A DNA stretch of 33,425 nucleotides from Jannaschia donghaensis (GCF_001403795.1 NZ_CXSU01000005.1:697682-731106); one strand, 5' to 3'; positions 14,313 through 24,140 are shown, counted from the first letter of the stretch. Notes: generated from the sequence alone by a model not told the origin. Numbers and translations: made by a program.

Positions 14313-16108
14313 TCTTCCGCCGCAAGGCCCGCGCCCTGGTTGCCGACCCATTCGTGCCCGTCACACCGACCATCCCGCGCCCGCGCCCCCCGGAGTCGGT
14401 GATGGTGCGCGAAAATCCCGAACGCGCGCGCGTCCGGTCCGAGCGGCGGCTGAAGTTCACCGCCGGCTGCTTCCTTGTCGGCTTTGCCGTCATCGGGATG
14501 AAGATGGGCGCGATTTCCGCATCCGAAGCGCGGGAGCCGCGGACCGGCGGTCTGGCCGGTGCCGGCATCGTATCGGCCCGCGCAGACGTCACCGACCGGC
14601 ATGGCCGGGTTCTGGCGACCAACGTCAACGCCGTCGCGCTGTATGCGCAACCGCATCTGATGGTCGACCCCGAGCAGGCCGCCGAAGGGCTGGCGGCGAT
14701 CTTCCCCGACATGAGCGTCGAGACGTGGACGCGGCGTTTCACCTCCGGGTCCAAATTTTACTGGCTCAAGGGCAACATCTCGCCCGAGCAGCAGCAGGCC
14801 GTGCACGACATGGGCGAACCCGGTCTTCTGTTCGGCAGCCGCGAAATGCGCGTCTTTCCGAACGGACCCCTGGCAAGCCATATCCTTGGCGGCGCGCGCT
14901 ACGGCGCGCAGGACGTCCGGGCCGCCGAGATCAAGGGAATCGCCGGGGTCGAGGCGGTGTTCGACGATTATCTGAGCGATCCGACCCGCGAAGGCGCGCC
15001 GCTGCGTTTGTCGATCGATCTGTCGGTGCAGGCCGCGTTGGAGCGGGTGCTGCATTCGGGCATGAACCTGATGAATGCCAAGGGTGCCTCGGCGATCCTG
15101 ATGGACGTCCACACCGGCGAAATCGTCTCCATGGCGTCGATGCCTGATTTCGATCCGAACGATCGACCCATGGTGCTGACGACCGGTGACCGGGGCGACG
15201 ACCCGCTGTTCAATCGCGCCGTGCAGGGCGTGTACGAACTGGGTTCGACCTTCAAGATCTTCACGGTCGCGCAGTCGCTGGAACTGGGTCTGACCAACGC
15301 GGGCACGATGATCGATACCAAAGGTCCGCTGCGGCAGGGACGGTTCCGCATCCGCGACTTCCACAATTACGGCCCGCGCCTGTCGGTCACCGATGTCATC
15401 GTCAAATCGTCCAACATCGGCACCGCGCGCATGGCGCTGGCCATCGGGGCCGAGCGGCAGCAGGATTTCCTGCGCTCGCTCGGCTTTTTCGAGGCGACGC
15501 CGGTCGAGTTGACCGAGGCACCTGGCGCGCGTCCCATCGTGCCGCAGCGCTGGCCCGACATTTCCACCATGACGATCAGTTATGGGCACGGGCTTTCGGC
15601 CTCCCCGCTGCATCTGGCGACGGCCTATGCTTCGGTTCTCAACGGCGGCACCCGCGTGACGCCGACGCTGCTGGCGCAGGACGGCGCGCCGACGCCGGGG
15701 CCGCGCATCGTCAGTTCGCGCGTGTCCGCCGAAGCGCGTCACATGCTGCGGCAGGTGGTGACACGGGGCACGGCATCGCTGATGGAGGTCGAAGGGTATC
15801 AGGTGGGCGGAAAGACCGGCACGGCAGACAAGCCCAGCCCGACGGGCGGATATTACGACGACAAGACGATCACGACGTTCGCAGGGATGTTCCCCGCGCA
15901 AAACCCGAAATACGTGATCGTTGTCACGTTGGACGAGCCGGAGATCAATGCCGCCGGGGAACAGCGTCGGACCGCCGGATGGACGGCTGTGCCCGTCGCG
16001 TCCGAAATCGTGCGCCGCGCCGCGCCGCTTCTGGGGTTGCGGCCCGATTTCGATGCGGGGGTGGACGCCTTCGGTGCATATCTGACACAGGCGGCGGTCA
16101 CCGACTGA
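14309..16108 (+). CDS. ftsI: Peptidoglycan D,D-transpeptidase FtsI (PBP3)
   Basis: Septal class B penicillin-binding protein of 599 residues. It has a cytoplasmic basic N-terminus, one membrane helix (about 50-70), a dimerisation/pedestal domain, and the transpeptidase domain. Catalytic motifs are intact: S313-T-F-K316 (nucleophile Ser), S367-S-N369 and K502-T-G504. It cross-links septal murein with FtsW and is activated by FtsQLB. The ATG at 14309 overlaps the ftsL stop by 4 bp. No partner ftsW lies in the window. A 60-bp gap follows before murE. Confidence 0.96.
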   Translation: MIFRRKARALVADPFVPVTPTIPRPRPPESVMVRENPERARVRSERRLKFTAGCFLVGFAVIGMKMGAISASEAREPRTGGLAGAGIVSARADVTDRHGRVLATNVNAVALYAQPHLMVDPEQAAEGLAAIFPDMSVETWTRRFTSGSKFYWLKGNISPEQQQAVHDMGEPGLLFGSREMRVFPNGPLASHILGGARYGAQDVRAAEIKGIAGVEAVFDDYLSDPTREGAPLRLSIDLSVQAALERVLHSGMNLMNAKGASAILMDVHTGEIVSMASMPDFDPNDRPMVLTTGDRGDDPLFNRAVQGVYELGSTFKIFTVAQSLELGLTNAGTMIDTKGPLRQGRFRIRDFHNYGPRLSVTDVIVKSSNIGTARMALAIGAERQQDFLRSLGFFEATPVELTEAPGARPIVPQRWPDISTMTISYGHGLSASPLHLATAYASVLNGGTRVTPTLLAQDGAPTPGPRIVSSRVSAEARHMLRQVVTRGTASLMEVEGYQVGGKTGTADKPSPTGGYYDDKTITTFAGMFPAQNPKYVIVVTLDEPEINAAGEQRRTAGWTAVPVASEIVRRAAPLLGLRPDFDAGVDAFGAYLTQAAVTD

Positions 16109-16168
16109 CCCGCCGCGATAGACGCCACCGTCCGCGCGCGGTAGGGCACCTTGGTCGGGGGACGATGG

Positions 16169-17623
16169 ATGCGACACACACTTTCCGAATTGGGTCTGAC
16201 GGGGCCATCCGACATCCGGGTCGGTGGCCTGGCGGTCGACAATCGCAAGGTGGTGCCCGGTGATCTGTTCGCGGCCCTTCCGGGGACTGAAACCCATGGC
16301 GCGCGTTTCGGGGCAGATGCGGTCGAACGTGGCGCAGTTGCCGTTTTGACCGACCCCGCCGGGGCCGCGATGCTGCCCGACGGCATCCCATCGATCGTGG
16401 TCGAGGACCCCCGCGCTGCCCTTGCTTTCGCCGCCGCCCTGATGGCCGGGGCACAGCCCGGCGTGATGGTCGCGGTGACGGGCACCAACGGCAAGACCAG
16501 CGTGGCCAGCTTCACCCGCCAACTGTGGGAGGCGATGGACATCGCCGGTGCCAACATCGGCACCACCGGCGTCGAAGGGGCGTTCCACGCGCCGTCGGCC
16601 CACACGACGCCCGAACCCATCACCCTGCATCGTCTTCTGGCCGACATGGCTGCGGCCGGTGTTACCCATGCGGCGATGGAGGCGTCGTCGCACGGGCTGG
16701 ATCAGCGGCGGCTGGAGGCGGTGCGCCTGGCTGCTGCCGGCTTTACCAACCTGACGCAGGATCACCTCGATTACCACGGTACGATGGAAGCCTATCTTGC
16801 GGCAAAGGCGGGGCTGTTCGACCGCTTGCTGCCGGGCGACGGCGTGGCGGTCATAAATCTGGACGATCCGTACGGGCCCGACCTGGCCGCGAATTGCGAA
16901 GCCCGCGCGCAGGAGGTTATCGGCGTGGGCCGCAACGAAGCCGCGCGCATCCGCCTGACCGGGCAGCGGTTCGACGCGACGGGGCAAGAGGTGCTGTTCC
17001 GCTGGCAGGACCGCGGCCATTCGGTCCGGCTTAATCTGATCGGCGGGTTTCAGGCGGCGAACGCTCTGCTTGCGGCGGGTCTTGTCATCGGCGCGGGGGA
17101 AGACGCCGCGGCGACCTTCGCCGCCTTGCCGAAACTGGCCGGTGTGCGCGGACGGATGGAATTGGCCGCGACCAAGGCCGACGGTGCCGCGGTCTTTGTC
17201 GACTACGCCCATACGCCCGATGCCGTCGCGACCGCGCTGACCGCCCTGCGCCCGCATGTCATGGGGCGCATCGTCGCCATCGTGGGTGCGGGCGGCGACC
17301 GGGACACGACCAAGCGCCCTTTGATGGGGACCGCCGCGGCGGACCACGCCGACGTGGTGATCGTGACAGACGACAACCCCCGGTCCGAAGACCCTGCGAC
17401 GATCCGTGCCGCGGTGATGGAGGGCGCGCCCGACGCGATCGAAGTGGGCGACCGTGCGCGTGCAATTCTGGAAGGGGCCGCGATGTTGGAGCCGGGCGAC
17501 GCACTCCTCATCATGGGAAAAGGCCACGAGAGTGGGCAGACCGTTGGCGACATGGTCCTGCCCTTCGACGATGTGGAGCAGGCGTCGATCTCGGTCGCCG
17601 CGCTGGAAGGGCGGGACGCATGA
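16169..17623 (+). CDS. murE: UDP-MurNAc-L-Ala-D-Glu:meso-diaminopimelate ligase MurE
   Basis: Cytosolic ATP-dependent Mur ligase of 484 residues that adds the third stem-peptide residue. It has an N-terminal UDP-binding domain, the P-loop TGTNGKT (104-110) and a C-terminal domain carrying D402-N-P-R405, the signature for meso-diaminopimelate instead of lysine. The ATG at 16169 is preferred because GGGGGA lies about 7 nt upstream and the conserved start follows; a TTG at 16151 would add six residues. The last 4 bp overlap the start of murF. Confidence 0.96.
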   Translation: MRHTLSELGLTGPSDIRVGGLAVDNRKVVPGDLFAALPGTETHGARFGADAVERGAVAVLTDPAGAAMLPDGIPSIVVEDPRAALAFAAALMAGAQPGVMVAVTGTNGKTSVASFTRQLWEAMDIAGANIGTTGVEGAFHAPSAHTTPEPITLHRLLADMAAAGVTHAAMEASSHGLDQRRLEAVRLAAAGFTNLTQDHLDYHGTMEAYLAAKAGLFDRLLPGDGVAVINLDDPYGPDLAANCEARAQEVIGVGRNEAARIRLTGQRFDATGQEVLFRWQDRGHSVRLNLIGGFQAANALLAAGLVIGAGEDAAATFAALPKLAGVRGRMELAATKADGAAVFVDYAHTPDAVATALTALRPHVMGRIVAIVGAGGDRDTTKRPLMGTAAADHADVVIVTDDNPRSEDPATIRAAVMEGAPDAIEVGDRARAILEGAAMLEPGDALLIMGKGHESGQTVGDMVLPFDDVEQASISVAALEGRDA

Positions 17624-19026
17624 CGCTCTGGACGGCCTCCGACGCGGCAATGGCCACGGGCGGGCGGGCCATCGGCGATTGGTCGGTGACCGGCTTCGGC
17701 ATCGACAGCCGCGCGATGCAGCCGGGCGCGATGTTCGTCGCGTTGAACGCGGCCCGCGATGGGCACGACTTCGTCCACGCGGCACTCGATGCCGGGGCCG
17801 CAGCCGCTTTGGTCAGTCGCATTCCCGGGGGCTGCGAAAACGCCCCGCTTTTGCTGGTCGAAGATGTCCAGGCCGCGTTGGAGGCGTTGGGCCGCGCCGG
17901 TCGCGCGCGGACGCGGGCGCGGGTGATCGCGGTGACGGGCAGTGTGGGCAAAACGTCGACCAAGGAGATGCTGCGCCATTGTCTTGGCGCGCAGGGGACC
18001 ACCCATGCCGCCATCAAATCCTACAACAACCATTGGGGCGTGCCGCTGACGCTGGCCGCCATTCCCCCGGACGCGGACTTTGCCGTGATCGAGATCGGCA
18101 TGAACCACCCCGGAGAGATCGCGCCGCTGTCGGCGCTGGCCCGGCCCCATGTGGCTGCGGTCATCAACGTGGCACCCGTGCATTTGGAGGCTTTCGACGA
18201 TGGCGTGGCCGGGATCGCACGTGAAAAGGCGGCGATCTTTGCGGGGTTGGAACCGGATGGCGTGGCGATCTGGAACGCGGATGTGGCGGAGGCCAATATC
18301 CTGCGTGACGCAGGCGGCACCGTGTCGTTCGGCGCGGTGGCGACGGCGGATTGGCGGTTGACCCAGGTCCTGCCCGGATCCGACAGCACGACCTGCGCGG
18401 CCGGGACACCGGTGGGCGATGTGATGTTCCGCATCGGGGCACCGGGGGCCCATTTTGCGATGAACGCACTTGCTGCGCTGGCCGCCGTTTATGCCGCAGG
18501 CGGTGATGTGGCGCGCGCGGCGCTATCGCTGGCGGGCTGGACACCGCCCGACGGGCGTGGGGCGCGGCACGCGATCGTCTTGCACCCCGATCATCCGTCC
18601 GTCGATTTGATCGACGATGCCTACAACGCCAACCCGGCCAGTGTCGGGGCCGCGCTGGACCTCCTTGCGGCGGCCGAGGTGCCGGGACGTGCCCGTCGGA
18701 TCGCGTTGCTGGGCGATATGAAGGAACTGGGACCGACCGGCCCCGATCTGCACGCCGATCTGGCGGACCACCGCGCGATGGCGCGGATCGACACCGTCCA
18801 TACCGTCGGACCCCTGATGCGCCACCTGCACGACGCATTGCCCGCCGATCGGCGCGGCATCCATGCGGAGGATACGGCCGCCTTTGGCCCTTCGCTTCGC
18901 GATCTGGTCGGTCCGGGTGACGCGGTGCTGGTCAAGGGATCGCTTTCGATGAACATGGCCCAATTGGTCGACGGGCTGCGTGCCCTGGGCGACGGGCCGA
19001 CCGGCACCACGCCCCAGAACGGATAG
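17620..19026 (+). CDS. murF: UDP-MurNAc-tripeptide:D-Ala-D-Ala ligase MurF
   Basis: Cytosolic Mur ligase of 468 residues that adds D-Ala-D-Ala to finish the UDP-MurNAc-pentapeptide. P-loop TGSVGKTS (106-113), followed by the MurF segment [11 protein letters not shown] and [13 protein letters not shown], then HLEAF and DAYNANPAS in the C-terminal part. Length is normal. It overlaps murE by ATGA at its 5' end and ends 7 bp before mraY. Confidence 0.96.
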   Translation: MTLWTASDAAMATGGRAIGDWSVTGFGIDSRAMQPGAMFVALNAARDGHDFVHAALDAGAAAALVSRIPGGCENAPLLLVEDVQAALEALGRAGRARTRARVIAVTGSVGKTSTKEMLRHCLGAQGTTHAAIKSYNNHWGVPLTLAAIPPDADFAVIEIGMNHPGEIAPLSALARPHVAAVINVAPVHLEAFDDGVAGIAREKAAIFAGLEPDGVAIWNADVAEANILRDAGGTVSFGAVATADWRLTQVLPGSDSTTCAAGTPVGDVMFRIGAPGAHFAMNALAALAAVYAAGGDVARAALSLAGWTPPDGRGARHAIVLHPDHPSVDLIDDAYNANPASVGAALDLLAAAEVPGRARRIALLGDMKELGPTGPDLHADLADHRAMARIDTVHTVGPLMRHLHDALPADRRGIHAEDTAAFGPSLRDLVGPGDAVLVKGSLSMNMAQLVDGLRALGDGPTGTTPQNG

Positions 19027-19033
19027 GACGACA

Positions 19034-20116
19034 ATGCTTTACTGGCTCACCACATTCTCGGACGGCGGCGGTGTCTTCAACCTGTTCAACTACATCACCG
19101 TGCGCGCGGGGGGCGCGTTCTTCAGCGCGCTGATATTCGGGTTTCTGTTTGGACCGCCGTTGATCAATTTGCTGCGCCGCCGTCAGGGCAAGGGTCAGCC
19201 GATCCGCGAAGACGGCCCCGAAAGCCATTTCATCAAGGCCGGCACCCCGACGATGGGCGGCGTTTTGATTCTGGGGGCGGTCACGGTCGCCACGCTTTTG
19301 TTCGGACGGCTCGACAATTCCTACGTCTGGCTGGTGCTGGGCGTTACGATCAGTTTCGGGGCCATCGGCTTTGTCGATGATTACGCCAAGGTGTCGGCTG
19401 GCAACACCAAGGGCGTGCCGGGACGCGTGCGCCTGGCCCTTGGGTTCGTCATCGCCATCGTTGCCGCGCTCGTGGCGATGTGGGCCCACCCGGAGGAGTT
19501 GCAGGGCCAATTGGCGATGCCCGTCTTCAAGGATGTGCTGGTCAACATGTCCTATTTCTACATCCCCTTCGTGATGATCGTGATCGTGGGATCCGCCAAC
19601 GCGGTGAACCTGACCGACGGTCTGGACGGGTTGGCCATCATGCCGGTGATGATCGCCGCCGGAACGCTGGGCGTTATTTCCTATGCGGTCGGGCGTGTGG
19701 ACTTTACCGAATATCTCGACGTGCACTACGTGCCCGGCACCGGGGAACTTCTGATCTTCGCTGCCGGGCTGATCGGCGGGGGCCTGGGCTTTCTCTGGTA
19801 TAACGCGCCGCCGGCGGCCGTTTTCATGGGCGACACCGGGTCGCTGGCCCTGGGCGGGGCGCTGGGCACCATTGCGGTGATCACGAAGCATGAACTGGTC
19901 TGGGCCGTAATCGGCGGGCTGTTCGTCGTCGAGGCGCTGAGCGTCATAATCCAGGTCCTGTATTTCAAGTCGACCGGCAAGCGCGTCTTTCTGATGGCCC
20001 CGATCCACCACCATTTCGAGAAGAAGGGCTGGGCCGAACCGCAGGTCGTCATCCGGTTCTGGATCATCGCCCTGATCCTGGCCTTGATCGGGCTGGCGAC
20101 GTTGAAGGTGCGCTGA
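19034..20116 (+). CDS. mraY: Phospho-MurNAc-pentapeptide transferase MraY
   Basis: Integral membrane enzyme of 360 residues, about ten helices, that transfers phospho-MurNAc-pentapeptide to undecaprenyl phosphate to make lipid I. Signature residues: D115-D116 in FVDDYAK, N192-x-x-D195 to D198 in NLTDGLDG, D268 in FMGDTGS, and the H326-H-H328 histidine motif in APIHHHFE. The numbering closely matches E. coli MraY. The ATG at 19034 is used; an earlier in-frame start would lie within murF. Its TGA overlaps the next ATG by one base. Confidence 0.97.
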   Translation: MLYWLTTFSDGGGVFNLFNYITVRAGGAFFSALIFGFLFGPPLINLLRRRQGKGQPIREDGPESHFIKAGTPTMGGVLILGAVTVATLLFGRLDNSYVWLVLGVTISFGAIGFVDDYAKVSAGNTKGVPGRVRLALGFVIAIVAALVAMWAHPEELQGQLAMPVFKDVLVNMSYFYIPFVMIVIVGSANAVNLTDGLDGLAIMPVMIAAGTLGVISYAVGRVDFTEYLDVHYVPGTGELLIFAAGLIGGGLGFLWYNAPPAAVFMGDTGSLALGGALGTIAVITKHELVWAVIGGLFVVEALSVIIQVLYFKSTGKRVFLMAPIHHHFEKKGWAEPQVVIRFWIIALILALIGLATLKVR

Positions 20117-20808
20117 TGCGCAATCCGCTGATCCAGCGCGGCGGCCCGCCTGTGTCGCTCAACGTCAGGGCGGCGCGGTGGGGGGCGTTGGCGGTTGCGA
20201 TCGGTGCCCTCATCTTCGCGTGGCCGCTTGCGACGGGCTATCTCGAGGGACGGGGGGCGGCGCAGGATCTTGCGGCCCGTGCCGACCGGGCAATCGCGGC
20301 CGGACAGGGGGCCGACGCGTTGGGTGCCGGACGGGCCGCACTGCTTTTGCAAGTGCAGGACCCCGGTTTCCACGACCATTCGGGCGTCGATGTCTCGACG
20401 CCGGGTGCCGGGATCACCACGGTCACGCAAAGCCTTGCCAAGCGGATCGGATTTGACGACTTCCAGCCCGGCTGGGCCAAACTGCGTCAGACGGGTTTGG
20501 CCCTGGGATACGAGAGCGGGATGACCAAGGATCAGATCTTCGCCCTCTGGCTGGAAACGGTCGAGATGGGCCGCATCGACGGGGCCTGGCGGATTGGTTT
20601 CTTCGACGCGTCCGAGCGGCTGTTCGGGCGGCCGCCGTCGGCTTTGAACGACAGCGAATTCGCCGACCTTGTCGCGCGTCTGATTGCGCCGGCCCGCATG
20701 TCAGACGCTGCCGCCCGCGCCGTGCGGTCCGACCGCATTCGGAGGCTTTGGGCAGGCGGATGTGCGCCGCTGGATCATTCGGACGTCTGGCTGGAGGGAT
20801 GTGCATGA
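20116..20808 (+). CDS. GT51-like transglycosylase homologue with substituted catalytic residues
   Basis: A 230-residue protein with one N-terminal membrane helix (about 22-43) and a periplasmic domain that lines up with peptidoglycan glycosyltransferases of family 51. Motif 1 is QDPGFHDH (81-88) where active enzymes have EDxxFxxH; motif 2 is [11 protein letters not shown] against GGSTLTQQLxK; motif 3 is [11 protein letters not shown] against WRKxxEAxxAL; then a TKDQI[12 protein letters not shown] segment and LFGRP. Both catalytic glutamates are Gln (Q81 and Q125), so it is probably inactive as a polymerase and may be a scaffold or regulator binding lipid II or partner synthases. It is coupled to mraY (1-bp overlap) and murD (ATGA overlap). 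Confidence 0.8.
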   Translation: MRNPLIQRGGPPVSLNVRAARWGALAVAIGALIFAWPLATGYLEGRGAAQDLAARADRAIAAGQGADALGAGRAALLLQVQDPGFHDHSGVDVSTPGAGITTVTQSLAKRIGFDDFQPGWAKLRQTGLALGYESGMTKDQIFALWLETVEMGRIDGAWRIGFFDASERLFGRPPSALNDSEFADLVARLIAPARMSDAAARAVRSDRIRRLWAGGCAPLDHSDVWLEGCA

Positions 20809-22181
20809 TTCCCGTCGATGGCTTCAAAGGAGAGACCGTCGCCGTTCTGGGCCTTGGGCGTAGCGGTCTGACGGCGGCGCGCGCGTTGCAGGCGGGCGGC
20901 GCGAAGGTGATCGTCTGGGACGACGGCGCGCAGGGGCGTGCGGCGGCGGAGGCCGAGGGGTTCGACGTGCGCGACCTGACGAAGCCCGGCGCGCTGGAGG
21001 GGGCCGTCACGCTAGTCACGTCGCCCGGCATCCCGCATCTGTATCCCGCTCCGCACCTTGCGATCCGGGCCGCTTGGGATGCGGGCGTGGCGGTCGATAA
21101 CGACATCGGGCTCTTCTTCCGCTCCCTCGGGCATGACGCGCCGCGCACGGTCTGCATCACTGGATCGAACGGCAAATCCACCACATCGGCGCTCCTGCAT
21201 CATGTCCTGACCAGTGCGGGCCGGACGGCGCACCTTGCGGGCAACATCGGGCGCGGTGTGCTGGACCTCGACATGCCGGGACCCGACGACGTGGTCGTGC
21301 TGGAACTCAGCAGCTACCAGACCGAACTGGCGCGCAGCCTGACGCCGGACATCTGCGTCTTTACCAACCTGTCGCCCGATCATCTGGACCGTCACGGCGG
21401 CCACGGCGGGTATTTCGCTGCGAAACGCCGTCTGTTCGCCGAAGGCGGACCGGACCGTGCAGTCATCGGTGTGGACGAAGATGAAGGGCGGTTCCTGGCC
21501 GGCCAGTTGCAGGAGGCCCCGGTGGACGACCGGGTGATCCGTGTTTCCACCGCCAAGCTGGACGGGCCGGGGTGGAATGTTACGGCCAAGAAGGGCTGGC
21601 TGGCCGAGACACGCAAGGGACGGCAGGTGGCCAGTGTCGATCTGCGCGATATCGCGGGCCTGCCTGGCCGGCACAACCACCAGAACGCCTGCGCGGCCTG
21701 GGGCGCGGCGCGTGCCCTGGGTCTGAGCCCCCGCGACATCGAGTCGGGGCTGCGCAGCTATCCGGGGCTGCCCCACCGCAGCCAGTTGATCGCGGAGCGG
21801 GGCGGCGTGCGGTTCGTCAACGACAGCAAGGCGACGAACGTCGATGCGGCCGCGCAGGCGCTTCAGGCCTTTACCGGCATCCGCTGGATCTGCGGCGGGT
21901 TGCAGAAGGAGGGCGGGCTTGACGGGCTGAAGCCGCATCTGGGCCATGTCGCCCGCGCCTACGTCATCGGCCGGGAGGCGGCGGCCTTTGCCCTTGATCT
22001 GGGCGGGGCGGTCGAGACGGAGATCTGCACCGACATGGCGACAGCCGTGGCCCGCGCCGCCGAAGATGCGCAGCCCGGAGAGGTCGTGCTGCTGGCACCG
22101 GCGGCGGCCAGTTTCGACCAATACGACAGCTTCGAGAAACGGGGTGATGATTTTGCCGCGCGGATCGCGGCCCTCGACTGA
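20805..22181 (+). CDS. murD: UDP-MurNAc-L-alanine:D-glutamate ligase MurD
   Basis: Cytosolic Mur ligase of 458 residues that adds D-Glu to UDP-MurNAc-L-Ala. N-terminal Rossmann-like [10 protein letters not shown] (12-21), P-loop TGSNGKST (119-126), then [20 protein letters not shown], and [11 protein letters not shown] in the C-terminal domain. The ATG at 20805 is chosen over 20799 because GGAGG (20793-20797) is 7 nt upstream of it and only 1 nt from the alternative. It is the last gene of the cluster in this window; its stop lies 2 bp from a convergent gene. Confidence 0.96.
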   Translation: MIPVDGFKGETVAVLGLGRSGLTAARALQAGGAKVIVWDDGAQGRAAAEAEGFDVRDLTKPGALEGAVTLVTSPGIPHLYPAPHLAIRAAWDAGVAVDNDIGLFFRSLGHDAPRTVCITGSNGKSTTSALLHHVLTSAGRTAHLAGNIGRGVLDLDMPGPDDVVVLELSSYQTELARSLTPDICVFTNLSPDHLDRHGGHGGYFAAKRRLFAEGGPDRAVIGVDEDEGRFLAGQLQEAPVDDRVIRVSTAKLDGPGWNVTAKKGWLAETRKGRQVASVDLRDIAGLPGRHNHQNACAAWGAARALGLSPRDIESGLRSYPGLPHRSQLIAERGGVRFVNDSKATNVDAAAQALQAFTGIRWICGGLQKEGGLDGLKPHLGHVARAYVIGREAAAFALDLGGAVETEICTDMATAVARAAEDAQPGEVVLLAPAAASFDQYDSFEKRGDDFAARIAALD

Positions 22182-22183
22182 GA

Positions 22184-22684
22184 TCAGAGGACCGGAGCGA
22201 CCCCGCCCATGTACGCCGCGTGCTGCGCATCGTAGAGCCAGGTCCATACCGCGGGCAGGCGATAGGCCAGTTCGCCCTCGTACCACATCATCAGTGTGAA
22301 CCCTGCCGTTGTTGCAGCCTGACCGATCATTCCCGCCGCAAGTAGATTGTCGGCGATGAAGCCCAGCACGACAGCCAGGATGAGCGGCACCCAATATACC
22401 GAAATCACAGCCTCGATCTGGGTCACGAGGTCAGCATTTGGAACGATGAAATGAAAAACCGTCACACGTGAAATCAAAACGCAAAGCAATCCGACGGCGA
22501 AACAGATCGGCAGGGCGATGATTGGCCATGCTTCGTTGTCTCTAATGCCGTTGCCGGCGGTCTGGGCTTTAGCATGCCGGCTCTGGCGGCGCGGTCGGTT
22601 CGCCCGTTCTTCGGCGGTGATGGCGGCACGCTCGGCCGCTATGGCTTCGACGCGGGCGACACGGTCGGCGAAAGTCTGGTCCAT
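22184..22684 (-). CDS. Unrecognised small membrane protein
   Basis: A product of 166 residues not assigned to a family. Residues 1-45 are charged and likely a cytoplasmic amphipathic helix (many Arg, Ala, Glu). Two to three membrane helices follow (about 53-72, 95-118 and possibly 120-136), then an aromatic-rich end. AGGAG stands 8 nt before the ATG, which supports expression. It is convergent with murD with only 2 bp between the stops and occupies the place where ftsW would follow murD in many dcw clusters. Confidence 0.7.
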   Translation of the reverse strand: MDQTFADRVARVEAIAAERAAITAEERANRPRRQSRHAKAQTAGNGIRDNEAWPIIALPICFAVGLLCVLISRVTVFHFIVPNADLVTQIEAVISVYWVPLILAVVLGFIADNLLAAGMIGQAATTAGFTLMMWYEGELAYRLPAVWTWLYDAQHAAYMGGVAPVL

Positions 22685-22854
22685 CTGTCTGCTCCTGCGG
22701 CCAATTCTTCATTTTTGCTCTCGGACGGAGGCAGGATTGGGCCGGACCGGAGGAAAAATCGAGGCAGCGCAGTTGCGCGCATCGGTGCGACGGAACTGGA
22801 CAGAGAGCCCGCATCCGTAATTCATGGGATATACCCCGGCCGAGGAGATTCATC

Positions 22855-23115
22855 ATGCCCCTGTCCGAAATCAAGATCGACGACGAGGTCTTCGTGTCCG
22901 AAGGCACGGTTGGCGTCGGTGCCGTGCGGCAGGTTACGCCGCGCGAATTGACGATCTATATCGAAGGTTACGGCGATATCGCCATCGGTCCCGACCACAT
23001 CGCCTCGGCCCACGACGGCAAGGTGGTCGTCAAACCCGAAACCTTGCCGGGCGCGATCCAGGCCCATCTGGAGCATGTCCACGATGGCGAATACCGCCGT
23101 CCGTCCGATACGTGA
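22855..23115 (+). CDS. Uncharacterised 86-residue protein
   Basis: A small acidic protein of alternating hydrophobic and charged residues, beta-rich in appearance (EVFVSEGTVGVGAVRQV, ELTIYIEGYGDIAI), with no signal peptide or membrane helix. GAGGAG lies upstream of the ATG. Its TGA overlaps the GTG start of the zinc-finger gene (GTGA), so the two are probably translated together and may work together. Family not recognised. Confidence 0.7.
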   Translation: MPLSEIKIDDEVFVSEGTVGVGAVRQVTPRELTIYIEGYGDIAIGPDHIASAHDGKVVVKPETLPGAIQAHLEHVHDGEYRRPSDT

Positions 23116-23390
23116 GCCCCTGTCCGCACCGGGACCGCATTGCCGTACCGGCGTTGAAAGAAGACGCCAAGCGCGGGCTGGTCTGTGCGGAATGTGCGAA
23201 GATCGGCGGCGAATGGGTCCACCTGCGCCAGTGCCGGACCTGCGACGCGGTGCTGTGCTGTGACGACAGCCCCAATCGCCACGCGCGCGCCCATGCGGAG
23301 GGCCAGGATCACCCGATCATCACCTCGGCCGAGCCTGGCGAGATATGGACCTATTGCTATGTCGACGACGCGGTCATCGGACGGCGATGA
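23112..23390 (+). CDS. UBP-type zinc finger protein
   Basis: A protein of 92 residues, essentially all zinc finger. Ligand spacing matches the ZnF-UBP domain known from eukaryotic deubiquitinases and HDAC6: C4/H6, C25/C28, C41/C44, C49 (or C50), H57, H61 and H67. No other domain is attached. Eukaryotic versions bind the ubiquitin C-terminal Gly-Gly; the ligand of stand-alone bacterial versions is not known to me. The start is GTG at 23112, overlapping the previous stop; no ATG is available near the first Cys. Confidence 0.82.
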   Translation: MSPCPHRDRIAVPALKEDAKRGLVCAECAKIGGEWVHLRQCRTCDAVLCCDDSPNRHARAHAEGQDHPIITSAEPGEIWTYCYVDDAVIGRR

Positions 23391-23420
23391 GCGGATACGG
23401 CCCAACCATCTGTCGCGCTT

Positions 23421-23446
23421 GGGCTAGGTCGGTGGGGCTAGGTCGG
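23421..23446. repeat. 14-bp tandem duplication at the DUF502 stop
   Basis: GGGCTAGGTCGG occurs at 23421-23432 and 23435-23446, in a 14-bp period. Because 14 is not a multiple of three, the second copy read on the minus strand supplies the TAG stop. Confidence 0.8.
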
Positions 23447-24140
23447 GGATGACCGGCGCGCCATTGGCATCCTTGGACCCCGGATAGACGAGACCGGCCG
23501 AGATCACGAGCTTGGCGGCGTCTTCCACCGACATATCCAGTTCGATCAGATCGGCCGCGGGCACGAACAGAAGGAAGCCGGAGGTCGGATTCGGTGTCGT
23601 GGGCAGGAAAACTGACACCATCGGATCGGCCGCGCGGGCAGCGATTTCGCCCTTCGCCGACGTCGAGACGAAGCCAATGGCCCAGATGCCCTTGCGCGGA
23701 TACTCGACCAGGCAGGCCTTTTCGAAGCTGCTTTGGTCCTGCGCCAGGATCGTCTCGGCGATCTGCTTGAGGCCCGAATAGACCGACCGGACGACCGGCA
23801 TGGTCTGCACCAGATTTTCCGCCCATCGCAGGATTGAGCGCCCGATCAGACCCTTGGCCAGCATTCCGGTCAGCATCGTGAAGATCAGGAAGATGCCGAC
23901 CCCGATGCCGCGGATGTCGAAGTCGATGCCGAACCGTTGCAGCAGCCAGATATCGGGGCGGTAGCCGAGGGGAATGAACGGCAGCACCCAGCCGTCGAAC
24001 CAGCCGATCACCGACCAGATCAGCCAGAATGTCAGTCCGATCGGCGCGATCACGATCAGGCCGGTCAGGAAATTGTTCCTGAGCCGCGTGATCAGTCCGG
24101 GGCGCGACGGGCGCGGCGCTGTCTCGTCACCAAGTTGCAT
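23424..24140 (-). CDS. DUF502 family membrane protein
   Basis: A 238-residue protein with two membrane helices (about 26-46 and 78-98), the first preceded by the DUF502-typical FLTGLIVIAPIGLT. A soluble domain follows (VRSVYSGLKQI, FLPTTPNPTSGFLLFVP). The family is widespread and uncharacterised. The final residues and stop lie inside a 14-bp tandem duplication (23421-23446), so the C-terminus may vary between strains. Same strand as VOC, PfkB and M48 genes, 72 bp behind the VOC gene. Confidence 0.88.
   Translation of the reverse strand: MQLGDETAPRPSRPGLITRLRNNFLTGLIVIAPIGLTFWLIWSVIGWFDGWVLPFIPLGYRPDIWLLQRFGIDFDIRGIGVGIFLIFTMLTGMLAKGLIGRSILRWAENLVQTMPVVRSVYSGLKQIAETILAQDQSSFEKACLVEYPRKGIWAIGFVSTSAKGEIAARAADPMVSVFLPTTPNPTSGFLLFVPAADLIELDMSVEDAAKLVISAGLVYPGSKDANGAPVIPDLAPPT

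Noticed and set aside
14150-17785. A 1211-codon open frame on the minus strand across ftsI, murE and the start of murF
   Set aside because: Shadow frame; Arg/Gly/His-rich without domains, while the plus strand carries complete catalytic motifs.
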